Assembly (NCBI GenBank): GCA_002841625.1 | Contig: PHAG01000001.1 | Location: forward strand, 248,001-312,000 | Direction of reading: 5' to 3' | Length of the DNA: 64,000 bases | DNA from: Firmicutes bacterium HGW-Firmicutes-1 | Lineage (GTDB): Bacteria; Bacillota; Clostridia; Lachnospirales; Vallitaleaceae | Shown: piece after piece, positions 56,390 through 64,000 of the stretch | Layout of the letters: the number at the start of each line of letters is the position of its first letter | Numbering within the stretch: the first letter of the stretch is position 1 | Notes under the pieces: model-generated | The model's database searches: none | The model's input: only the letters and a program-made list of their open reading frames with translations | What the model was told of the DNA's origin: nothing | Position numbers and translations under genes: made by a program

Positions 56390-56452
56390 CAAAAATAAAA
56401 ACGCAACCTATTTTGATTGCTTTTTAAAAATGCAATAAAAACAGATTGCGTT
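56390..56452 (-). terminator. Long imperfect hairpin terminator of the UMF1 transporter gene
   Basis: On the minus strand AACGCAATCTGTTTTTATTGC pairs over 21 positions with three mismatches or wobbles, and the loop is ATTTTTAAAAA. A TTTTTATTTTT run follows. It stands 42 bases before the satD start and so may also influence that gene. Confidence 0.7.
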
Positions 56453-56574
56453 ACTAATATGATCATATATAGATTCTGCAAGCTTTACAATCCAAATGGT
56501 AGAAGAAGCCAAATACCCCTATTCTCCTGTTGCTTTAAATTGAAATTAACCATATATATAAATTAGTCCTCTAT

Positions 56575-57846
56575 TTATATTCCCATAGTTTCAACTGAAT
56601 CTGTCATCCTAGTTGAAATCAGGAATAAAATCAAGCCAATCACCAATAGTGGAATGATTGCAACCATGCCAAATCTGGGATTACCCGTAGTTTGAGTAGC
56701 AACCCCTACTAAGATAGGGCCAAGAATTGCTGCAAACTTACCAAATATATTATAAAATCCAAAAAATTCATTTGAACTGTTTTTAGGAATGATCTTGCCA
56801 AAATAAGATCTACTAATGGACTGTATACCACCAAGTGTCATACCTACAAGAATAGCCAAGATCCACATGTCAACAGCAGTTTGAATTGTAGCACCGATAA
56901 AGCAAACAATGATATAAACCACAATACCTACGGATATCATGATAGTCGTTCCAAGTTTTTTCGTTAGCCATCCATACAAAATTGCAAATGGAAAAGCTAA
57001 AAATTGTATGAGGAGCACTATTTCGATTAATAAGACTTCGTCAACAATATTAAGTGCCATACCAATCGGAATAGACGCTGTAATAATTGTATCAACTGCA
57101 TCAATATAGAAAAAATAAGCTATTAAGAACACAAATACCTTTTTATAGCTTTTTATATTCTTAAAGGTTTTATGTAAGCGTGAAAAAGTATGCGCAATCG
57201 GTTTTTCAACGTTTTCAATATAGTAGTTTTGTTTCACGTTCTTAATCAATGGTATGGAAAACAAGGACCACCATATTATGGTAATGAAAAATGCTATAGA
57301 AATTGCAATGTTTTCTTTTAATTCTATGATATTAAAATGTGCTAAAACATAAAACGCAAATCCTGCAATGAAAGGTACTGTACTCCCAATGTACCCCAAC
57401 GCATATCCCCAGGATGATACTTGATCCATTTTTTCCTCGGTAGTTACGTCTATCAAAAAGGCATCATAAAATACATTGGCGCCTGCATAACCAACTGTTG
57501 CAAAAATATAAGTTACAAAAACAACTTTCCAGCTTAGATTAGGAATACACAGCAAGAAACCTCCTACAATACCTATTGTTAGAAAGAATATAAACATTTT
57601 CTTCTTCTTTCCTTTATAATCTCCATAAGTTCCAAGTATGGGTGCCAATAATGCTACTATAATTGAGTAAATGGATTTTGCATATTGAGTATATGCTGTT
57701 GCTACAGAATTTGATAATCCATCCTCAATAGCTAAATTCATAAATAGTATTGGAAACAAAACGGTTAATACCGTTAGGGTGTATGCAGAATTGGCAACAT
57801 CATAAAGTATCCAACTGCGTTCCTCTTTTGTAAAGTGTTTTAACAT
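56575..57846 (-). CDS. UMF1-family MFS transporter (Atg22-like)
   Basis: A 423-residue major-facilitator protein with twelve predicted membrane segments. The start KEERSWILYDVANSAY is the family signature, followed by YGDYKGKKKKMF between helices 2 and 3. Fungal Atg22 exports vacuolar amino acids; bacterial members are uncharacterised, with amino acid or metabolite efflux likely. The ATG at 57846 has GGAGGAGG upstream. Monocistronic, with its own terminator. Confidence 0.88.
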   Translation of the reverse strand: MLKHFTKEERSWILYDVANSAYTLTVLTVLFPILFMNLAIEDGLSNSVATAYTQYAKSIYSIIVALLAPILGTYGDYKGKKKKMFIFFLTIGIVGGFLLCIPNLSWKVVFVTYIFATVGYAGANVFYDAFLIDVTTEEKMDQVSSWGYALGYIGSTVPFIAGFAFYVLAHFNIIELKENIAISIAFFITIIWWSLFSIPLIKNVKQNYYIENVEKPIAHTFSRLHKTFKNIKSYKKVFVFLIAYFFYIDAVDTIITASIPIGMALNIVDEVLLIEIVLLIQFLAFPFAILYGWLTKKLGTTIMISVGIVVYIIVCFIGATIQTAVDMWILAILVGMTLGGIQSISRSYFGKIIPKNSSNEFFGFYNIFGKFAAILGPILVGVATQTTGNPRFGMVAIIPLLVIGLILFLISTRMTDSVETMGI

Positions 57847-58028
57847 ATAGCCTCCTCCTAATCGTCATATTTCAATTGTACATAAAAAACTTTCAAAAAG
57901 ATAGTGTGTTTATTTTAGACTAAGACACATTAAGAACACAACTAAAACATATGCATAACACATTACGATAATATAATTATATTAACAAGTTAATAGAAAA
58001 TACAATTTAATCCCCTCTCATTATAGCC

Positions 58029-58061
58029 AAAAAAGGAGAAACATCATGTTTCTCCTTTTTT
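58029..58061 (-). terminator. Terminator of the ClpE-like gene
   Basis: AAAAAAGGAGAAAC pairs with GTTTCTCCTTTTTT around a five-base loop. It begins 18 bases after the stop codon. Confidence 0.85.
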
Positions 58062-58078
58062 CTGTCTATATATTAGTT

Positions 58079-60397
58079 TTAACTCACTTGAAAAATCATT
58101 TTACCATCTTCTAAATCTACCTTTATTTCATTTCCAGCTTTCACTTCACCTTTAATGAACTTTTCAGCAATTTCATCTTCAATGTATCTTTGAATCGTTC
58201 GACGAAGTGGTCTTGCACCAAACTTAATATCATAGCCCATTTCTAGAATATAATCCTTGGCTTTTTCAGAAACGATTAAAGTGATTGCTTTTTCCTTTGC
58301 ATCTATGGAAAGCTCCTTAATCATTAGCTCAACAATTTGTCTTAATTCAATCTTATCTAATTCTGTAAATACAATTGTCTCATCAACTCTATTGAGAAAT
58401 TCTGGCCTAAATACTTGTTTTAATGCTTCTTTTGTTTTTTCAGCCATAGAATCATATCCTGTCTTTCCAAAACCAATCCCATTTCCTTTGGTATTGGTTC
58501 CTGCATTTGACGTCATAATAATAACTGTATTTTCAAAATTAACAGTTCTTCCTTGACTATCAGTCAATCTACCGTCTTCAAGAATTTGAAGAAGCAAATT
58601 AAAAATATCTGGATGCGCCTTTTCAATCTCATCTAGCAAAATAACTGAGTAAGGTTTTCTTCTCACCTTTTCTGTTAATTGACCTGCTTGTTCATACCCA
58701 ATATACCCAGGCGGAGCTCCAATAAGCTTAGAAACTGTATGCTTTTCCATAAACTCTGACATATCAAATCTAATGATTGCTTCCTCACTATTGAAAATTT
58801 CTGCTGCGAGTGCTTTGGTAAGCTCTGTTTTTCCAACACCTGTAGGTCCAACAAATATAAAGGATGCTGGTTTTTTCTTTTTCTTGAATCCAGAACGATT
58901 TCTTCTAATTGTTTTAGACAATCTGATTACAGCTTCATCTTGACCAATTACCCTTTTATGAAGTCGGTCCTCAAGATGCATAAGCTTATAAGCTTCATCC
59001 TCTGAAATACTTTGTACTGGAATTTTAGTCCAAGCTTCTATCACATAAGCAATATCATCAATTGTAATCTCAACATTTTTGCATTGATTTTCAATAGATA
59101 GAATTTTATCTGTAAGTCTTAGTTCCTTTACTCTACAATCTGCCGCTTTTTCATAATCATCGTTCGCTGCAGCTTCTTCTTTTTCCAAAACCACTTCCTT
59201 GAGCTCTTCTTTCAATGCTTCTAGCTCAACTAGCCCTTTGTTTTTCAAATTGGCTCTTGAACCAGCTTCATCAATGACGTCAATCGCTTTATCCGGCAAA
59301 AATCTATCACTAATAAATCTCTCAGACATTTTCACTGCGCACTCAATAACCTCATCAGATATAGTTACCTTATGATAATCTTCATAGTAATCCTTGATAC
59401 CCTTTAATATTTCTATAGAATCTTCAATTGAAGGTTCGTCTACAATAATCGGTTGGAATCTTCGCTCTAATGCTGCATCTTTCTCAATATGCTTTCTATA
59501 TTCCTCTAGGGTTGTAGCACCTATAATCTGAACTTCACCTCTAGCTAATGATGGCTTCAATATATTAGCTGCATTCATTGATCCACCTTCAGCATCACCA
59601 GCCCCAACAATATTGTGAACTTCATCAATAACCAGAATGATATTACCTTCTTCTGTTGCTTCTTTAATAATCGCCTTCATACGAGCTTCAAATTGTCCTC
59701 TAAACTGTGTTCCTGCTACGATTGCAGCTAAATCCAATAAATAAATTTCTGTATTTAATAGCTTTGCTGGAACTTGTTTTTCAACAATTCGCACTGCAAG
59801 ACCTTCAGCTATTGCAGTCTTACCAACACCAGGTTCTCCAATAAGAACAGGGTTGTTTTTAGATCTTCTGTTTAAAATTTGAATTGCTCTGTCAATTTCT
59901 CTATGTCTACCAATAATTCTATCCACCGCATTGTTTTTTGCTTTTTCCGTCAAATTGATACCATATGTATCTAGGTTTTTTCTTTTTTTCTTCTTATTGA
60001 TTGTTTTTGTTTTTGTTTTGGTTTTAGATTTTAGTGTACTTAAATCGTCATCATCCTCTTCAACCTCTTCTTGCTCACTATTTGAAGCAGGTGAATGGGA
60101 CCCAAACATACCACTTAACAAACTTGAAAATGGATTCTTATTCTCACTATTGTTTTCTTCATAGATTGCATCTGATAACTCTTCCATATCTATATCTTCA
60201 AATAATGTACTCATTTGTTCATTTATATTATTAAAATCTTCAGGTGTCATTCCACTTTGTTCTATAATTTGTTCAAGTGGCGCAATTCCTTGCTTTTGTG
60301 CACATGGTAAGCATAAGCCTATTCTATTTTGTTTTCCATCAACGATTTTTGTTACATAAATCATTGCTGTATTGATATTACATGCTGAACATTTCAT
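58079..60397 (-). CDS. clpE: ClpE/ClpC-like AAA+ unfoldase with N-terminal zinc finger
   Basis: Unfolds proteins for ClpP or for refolding. Of 772 residues, the first 30 form a zinc finger with CSAC and CLPC, typical of ClpE and absent from ClpC. A low-complexity Asp/Glu and Lys/Thr linker spans about residues 65-160. AAA1 has GEPGVGKTA, a UVR motif lies about 405-440, and AAA2 has GPTGVGKTE. The two-repeat N-domain of ClpC is missing. The ATG at 60397 has AGGAG upstream. No CtsR-type heptad repeat is visible upstream, so control may differ from that in bacilli. Monocistronic. Confidence 0.88.
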   Translation of the reverse strand: MKCSACNINTAMIYVTKIVDGKQNRIGLCLPCAQKQGIAPLEQIIEQSGMTPEDFNNINEQMSTLFEDIDMEELSDAIYEENNSENKNPFSSLLSGMFGSHSPASNSEQEEVEEDDDDLSTLKSKTKTKTKTINKKKKRKNLDTYGINLTEKAKNNAVDRIIGRHREIDRAIQILNRRSKNNPVLIGEPGVGKTAIAEGLAVRIVEKQVPAKLLNTEIYLLDLAAIVAGTQFRGQFEARMKAIIKEATEEGNIILVIDEVHNIVGAGDAEGGSMNAANILKPSLARGEVQIIGATTLEEYRKHIEKDAALERRFQPIIVDEPSIEDSIEILKGIKDYYEDYHKVTISDEVIECAVKMSERFISDRFLPDKAIDVIDEAGSRANLKNKGLVELEALKEELKEVVLEKEEAAANDDYEKAADCRVKELRLTDKILSIENQCKNVEITIDDIAYVIEAWTKIPVQSISEDEAYKLMHLEDRLHKRVIGQDEAVIRLSKTIRRNRSGFKKKKKPASFIFVGPTGVGKTELTKALAAEIFNSEEAIIRFDMSEFMEKHTVSKLIGAPPGYIGYEQAGQLTEKVRRKPYSVILLDEIEKAHPDIFNLLLQILEDGRLTDSQGRTVNFENTVIIMTSNAGTNTKGNGIGFGKTGYDSMAEKTKEALKQVFRPEFLNRVDETIVFTELDKIELRQIVELMIKELSIDAKEKAITLIVSEKAKDYILEMGYDIKFGARPLRRTIQRYIEDEIAEKFIKGEVKAGNEIKVDLEDGKMIFQVS

Positions 60398-60615
60398 TTT
60401 ATCACTCCTAATTACTAATCTATATGTCATGTTCTAACTAATTTATCACATTTATGTTTATAAGTCTATAAGCTAAGAAAATTATAATGATATGTTAATG
60501 GTTTGTTCATCTTTCTTAATTTATTAATGTATTATCCAAATATTGCCGATATACATATAAACAATCGTATAACCACACACAACGGATTAAAATGATTTTC
60601 AAGGAGGAAAAAATT

Positions 60616-61224
60616 ATGTCTAATATTAATCAAGTATCTAATTTACAATCGACTATAGCGACTTCAATATCTGTCAAAACATCTGAAACGGTTAGAGAAG
60701 AAGTCCAATTAAACACGAATACTTCAACAGAGGATGTTATTTATAATGTTAAAAGTGATGAAAGCGCAAATCCAAAAAACTTCAAAGTAGACATGGAAAA
60801 AGTAAAGAACATGAAAGAAGAAACAGATAAAAGAATGGTTGACCTATTAACAAAATCAATTACCAAAGGTCATCTCAAACAATTAGGCGGCTTACGTGGT
60901 GTATTAGAGAAAATCCTTAGCGGTGAAAAAATTGAAGGACTAGACATTGAAATAACTGATGAGACAATCCAAAAGGCTAAAGAGGATATTGCTCCCGGTG
61001 GTTATTGGAGTCCCGAAAAAACTTCTGACAGATTCTTAGAATTTGCCAAAGCTTTATCCGGTGATGATCCATCAAAAGCAAATATGCTTCTTGATGCATT
61101 TAAAAAAGGTTATAAAGAAGCGGAAAAAATATGGGGTGGCGAACTTCCCGAGATTTCCAAAAAGACGTATGAATTGACGCTAGAAAAATTTGAAGCCTGG
61201 TCAAATACAGGGGACTCTGAATAG
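60616..61224 (+). CDS. Conserved hypothetical protein
   Basis: About 202 residues, strongly hydrophilic, no signal peptide or membrane segment. The first 60 residues are low in complexity and rich in Thr, Ser and Asn. The C-terminal half has a compact helical look with SPEKTSDRFLEFAKALSGDD and EAEKIWGGELPEIS; I recall similar tails in other uncharacterised bacterial proteins but cannot name a family with confidence. AAGGAGG precedes the ATG at 60616. Divergent from clpE, own terminator. Function unknown. Confidence 0.7.
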   Translation: MSNINQVSNLQSTIATSISVKTSETVREEVQLNTNTSTEDVIYNVKSDESANPKNFKVDMEKVKNMKEETDKRMVDLLTKSITKGHLKQLGGLRGVLEKILSGEKIEGLDIEITDETIQKAKEDIAPGGYWSPEKTSDRFLEFAKALSGDDPSKANMLLDAFKKGYKEAEKIWGGELPEISKKTYELTLEKFEAWSNTGDSE

Positions 61225-61240
61225 CATTCGACATAAAAGG

Positions 61241-61271
61241 AAAAAGAGAAACTTTGATGTTTCTCTTTTTT
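61241..61271 (+). terminator. Terminator of the hypothetical gene
   Basis: AAAAAGAGAAAC pairs with GTTTCTCTTTTT around a six-base loop, ending in a T run. It is 17 bases after the stop. Confidence 0.85.
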
Positions 61272-61319
61272 GGTTGCAAGCTTATTTCAATTTTCCATTC
61301 AAATATTAAGACGATTCAT

Positions 61320-62213
61320 TCAATTCGAATCCATAGCTACCGCTGTTTCATTCCTAACCAAAACTTTTGGTATATCTAGTTCATCAACATAGTCATTCAT
61401 AATCGATACATCTCCATATCCATGATTACTATTGATAAATTTTGCTGTTTTATAGTTAATAGATTCGAAGTCATAGGTTATTTTTATTCTACCCTTTGTT
61501 CTAACAAATTTCTCTTTAAAAGAAAGATTAAGTATGTTCTTTTTAACGATTACTTTAGGATACAAGATCTTTAACATTTTATAACAATGATAATAATTCA
61601 TTTGCATGGAAAACCTATGATCTGTCCCAAAGGAAAAATCATCTATCAGCTTCTCCTTTTTTTTAATTTTCAAGGTTTCTAAATCAAATATAATTTTTTC
61701 AACCTTTCCTTCCGCTTTACCGATATCATTGTCTGTTATAAATGGTGAGCAGGTTCCATAGCTCATATATTCAGGTAAAACTTGTGCTTTTTTCAAGAAA
61801 CCTGAGCCCTTCAAATTCAAAATTTCTTTAAGCCTAATTGTATTAATAAAACATCCTGTTTCAGGTACAACAACCGCATAAAGAGTATGATCTACAGAAT
61901 ATTCAAAGTATAGTGCTTTGATTACATTTAAGGGATCCCAGGATTCTAATAAGTCAGCTTTCTCAAAACAAGTATCTGTTTCGTAAGGATGCGAGATAAT
62001 GCGATAATTAAGTCCTTTAGAACTGAAATATTCATCTATATAAGCAATACCATATTTCTTAAGGAATAATTTATTAAAATCCTCTTCTGAAAGCTTGAAC
62101 TCATTCGCTAGACTATTTGCTTTATTTCCGTTTATAGATGGATCTTTATTTAAAATATCTATTTTATCATCCGAAAACTCTTTTGCATTCTTATCAATTA
62201 TGTAAACACTCAT
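61320..62213 (-). CDS. YbaK/aminoacyl-tRNA deacylase-like protein
   Basis: A 297-residue soluble protein. Residues about 60-180 resemble the YbaK/ProX editing domain, which clears mischarged tRNA: YRIISHPYETDTC, then VIKALYFEY (position of the conserved Lys), YAVVVPETG and FINTIRLKEIL. The segments on either side (first 55 residues and last 110) do not match that family, so this is an enlarged member and may act on a carrier or another substrate. GGAGG precedes the ATG. It follows a membrane protein and a PP-loop ATPase gene on the same strand. Confidence 0.6.
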   Translation of the reverse strand: MSVYIIDKNAKEFSDDKIDILNKDPSINGNKANSLANEFKLSEEDFNKLFLKKYGIAYIDEYFSSKGLNYRIISHPYETDTCFEKADLLESWDPLNVIKALYFEYSVDHTLYAVVVPETGCFINTIRLKEILNLKGSGFLKKAQVLPEYMSYGTCSPFITDNDIGKAEGKVEKIIFDLETLKIKKKEKLIDDFSFGTDHRFSMQMNYYHCYKMLKILYPKVIVKKNILNLSFKEKFVRTKGRIKITYDFESINYKTAKFINSNHGYGDVSIMNDYVDELDIPKVLVRNETAVAMDSN

Positions 62214-62294
62214 CCCTTTACCTCCAAAAAAAGAATTTCGTTCATTTCCCTCATTTAAGAGGAATGAATTCCATTGTTCATTATATACCTGTAT

Positions 62295-62834
62295 TCATTC
62301 TGGATTTTCTACTAGTTTTTCTACCGGCTTTTCTACTGACTGGTCAATTGGACCACCATTTAAGAATATTCGGAAGAATAGTATTAATCCACCCGTAAAA
62401 AAAATACCACCTAACAGCGACACTTGCATCCATTCAAATGTTTCTTGTTTCTGACTTGCAAAGGCTATCGTATAATAACAAAATGCATAATTATTAAATA
62501 TCATTGGAAGTACTTCGCCTAAAGAAATAAGCAAAAAAACGATTACAAATACAGGAACCATGTACATATAGTATATCCCTGTACCTCCAACGAGGTAGTT
62601 AATTGATTTTAGGGCTATAGCTCCTAAAAGTATCCCTGAAATACTTCCAGTAAAAATATTCTTCAGTTGATTTGTTTTCCATCCACCTACTGTAAAGAGT
62701 ACAAAAGGTATAAAAGCTGGCCATGTACTAGAATATTGAAGCAATCCAAGTAAATATAAAGTTACACAAACCCATACACTTGCAATGAATGCAGCTATAA
62801 CAGTACCTTTTTCAATTTTCAACTTCTTTTTCAT
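62295..62834 (-). CDS. DUF1097-like small membrane protein
   Basis: About 179 residues with five to six hydrophobic segments, resembling the DUF1097 family (GTVIAAFIASVWVCVTLY at the start). The last 15 residues are a hydrophilic tail with a PVEK/LVEN duplication. GGAG lies eight bases before the ATG at 62834; a TTG two codons earlier is less likely. It is 25 bases after the PP-loop gene and 80 before the YbaK-like gene, so a three-gene operon is likely. Function unknown; transport of the cluster product is possible. Confidence 0.6.
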   Translation of the reverse strand: MKKKLKIEKGTVIAAFIASVWVCVTLYLLGLLQYSSTWPAFIPFVLFTVGGWKTNQLKNIFTGSISGILLGAIALKSINYLVGGTGIYYMYMVPVFVIVFLLISLGEVLPMIFNNYAFCYYTIAFASQKQETFEWMQVSLLGGIFFTGGLILFFRIFLNGGPIDQSVEKPVEKLVENPE

Positions 62835-62859
62835 AATCAAAGCTCCTTTTTTGATTAAA

Positions 62860-64000
62860 TCATTTTTTTATATTTAGGTTTAAATCAATGTCTTTTGCCA
62901 AGCGTTCAACAACTCCTTCTGGCGGATTAAATTCTAAGTCTGCTAGTGCCTGTGTTCTTGTTATCTCCCCTTTTCTAACAAGACTAGCATATTCCTCGTG
63001 GTACATTGTATGTTGCATTCTTTGTAAATCCATATAAGTATTGAGCCATACCATATCACAATTCGTAGTACGACCTGGATACGAAGTCTTCATTTGACGC
63101 CAATCAAACATTTCCTCACATTTCTTTCTCAAAATCACTTTATCCGTTTTGTTAAATTTAAATATATAAAAAGGTATTACAAGGATTTTATTTTTATCGA
63201 CTGGAGTGTCAAGATCTTCTCTTGCTAAATATACTTTCTGTTTACTCATTGGTTTTTGACGCTCCATAAATTCATCAAAAAAAGCTTCATCTTCTTGGAA
63301 TTCTTCAATCATTTCCTCCCAAAATTCCAATGCTGTTTCTTTATTTGCCATCATCGTAGCTTGTCCTTTTGAGTAACCATTGATAATTAAAGGAATGTCA
63401 TATCTGTCAGCAATTTCTACTGCATTGGCATATAATATGCCCCCACAAACAAAGCAACTACTTAATCCTTTTACCTTTGATTGATTTGTATGTTTCCATA
63501 ATTTCTTCATAAAAGGAGTATCGTGTTGTTTAATAATTAAGTCAACTTCTAATGCCTTACATAGCTTTTTAACATTATTTGTCGCTGTTTCATCTTCATA
63601 TCCATGATCATTATGAAATCCTAAGGCCTTGAGTTTATACTTTTTAACAATTTCTATTAAAGCTACACTGCTATCAACACCACCACTCAAAGGAACCAAT
63701 ACGTCATATTTATTTCCTAATTTTTTATATTTCTCTAAACTTCTTAGGAGCTCCTCCTCATCTGCAAAATCTTTTGAATCATCGATGATTACAGAATGAT
63801 AGTCTTTGCAATAATTGCACGTACCCTCTTCACTTATTTCAATTTTAGGAAAGGTATTTGGTAAAATACACTTTTTACAGGTTGTTATATCCTTTGTAGC
63901 TTTATCCCATAGAGCATTTATTTTACAAGTAAACTCTTCTTGTATGATTTCAATAAATGCTTGAATCGTCTCTTGCTTAAACAAATTTTTACTATAGGTT
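62860..64000 (-). CDS. PP-loop ATPase, N-acetyl-sugar-amidotransferase-like (partial, 5' end outside window)
   Basis: An adenylating enzyme of the PP-loop/adenine nucleotide alpha hydrolase superfamily, close to WbpG/PseA-type amidotransferases. Those turn an acid or keto group into an amide or amidine. At least 374 residues are visible, with CKKCILP...CNYC (zinc ligands, about residues 35-60 of the visible frame), the PP-loop SGGVDSS near residue 100 and a CFVCGG pair near 177. The frame is still open at the window edge, and the first in-window start is only a TTG, so the true start probably lies beyond. First visible gene of a cluster with a DUF1097-like and a YbaK-like gene. Confidence 0.75.
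   Translation of the reverse strand, partial: TYSKNLFKQETIQAFIEIIQEEFTCKINALWDKATKDITTCKKCILPNTFPKIEISEEGTCNYCKDYHSVIIDDSKDFADEEELLRSLEKYKKLGNKYDVLVPLSGGVDSSVALIEIVKKYKLKALGFHNDHGYEDETATNNVKKLCKALEVDLIIKQHDTPFMKKLWKHTNQSKVKGLSSCFVCGGILYANAVEIADRYDIPLIINGYSKGQATMMANKETALEFWEEMIEEFQEDEAFFDEFMERQKPMSKQKVYLAREDLDTPVDKNKILVIPFYIFKFNKTDKVILRKKCEEMFDWRQMKTSYPGRTTNCDMVWLNTYMDLQRMQHTMYHEEYASLVRKGEITRTQALADLEFNPPEGVVERLAKDIDLNLNIKK

Noticed and set aside
60398-60615. CtsR operator upstream of the ClpE-like gene
   Set aside because: No GGTCAAA heptad repeats are present in the intergenic sequence.

Overview
The window reads as a chromosomal segment of a low-G+C, anaerobic, endospore-forming member of the Clostridia. 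The reasons are the AT-rich base composition, strong AGGAGG-type ribosome sites, a Tlp spore protein, a DUF4317 protein, an Rrf2/IscR-type isc operon with NifS/NifU-type proteins, a ClpE-like unfoldase and a pgk-tpiA-gpmI-eno-secG cluster. I cannot name the genus from sequence alone. Most genes lie on the minus strand.

Region 1 (1-12.8 kb, housekeeping and stress). It opens with the ATPase of an osmoprotectant (OpuC/BusA-type) importer. Its promoter is overlaid by a perfect palindrome, and a BusR-like GntR/RCK_C regulator lies just upstream. Then come an RlmI-like rRNA methyltransferase, an L,D-transpeptidase with a Glu/Gln/Lys repeat tract, the Tlp protein, a diacylglycerol-kinase-family lipid kinase, a large-subunit catalase, an HSL-type esterase and a DUF4317 protein.

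Region 2 (12.9-32 kb, accessory). It begins with a truncated ORF and a hairpin-rich repeat. Next is a strikingly G+C-rich sugar ABC transporter operon (binding lipoprotein, permease, ATPase) headed by the 3' remnant of a HAD phosphatase gene. A complete serine recombinase follows. The centrepiece is a broken TOTE-type primase-helicase gene. It is cut inside the codons of its DECHH helicase motif by about 7.9 kb of foreign DNA that looks like two serine-recombinase elements in tandem. Their cargo is a serine hydrolase, a UvrA-like ABC protein and three proteins with GyrI-like small-molecule-binding domains, two of them AraC regulators. The 5' end of the helicase gene is also lost and abuts the tail of an XRE regulator. 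The region closes with a tyrosine integrase lying against the 3' end of ssrA, with three direct repeats between them.

Region 3 (32-52.9 kb, core). This holds ssrA, smpB and rnr; a secreted VWA protein and an SLH protein; secG, eno, gpmI, tpiA and pgk; a Na/Pi cotransporter with a Pho-box-like repeat next to its start; a PHP phosphoesterase; the iscR-iscS-iscU-mnmA operon with a palindrome at its head; and a divergent NAD(P)/FAD oxidoreductase.

Region 4 (52.9-64 kb). After a large nested inverted repeat come a sugar dehydrogenase, a DUF3307-SatD pair, a UMF1-family transporter, a ClpE-like ATPase, a protein of unknown function, and a right-edge cluster of a YbaK-like protein, a membrane protein and a PP-loop ATPase cut by the window edge. 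No tRNA, 5S/16S/23S rRNA or CRISPR array was seen.
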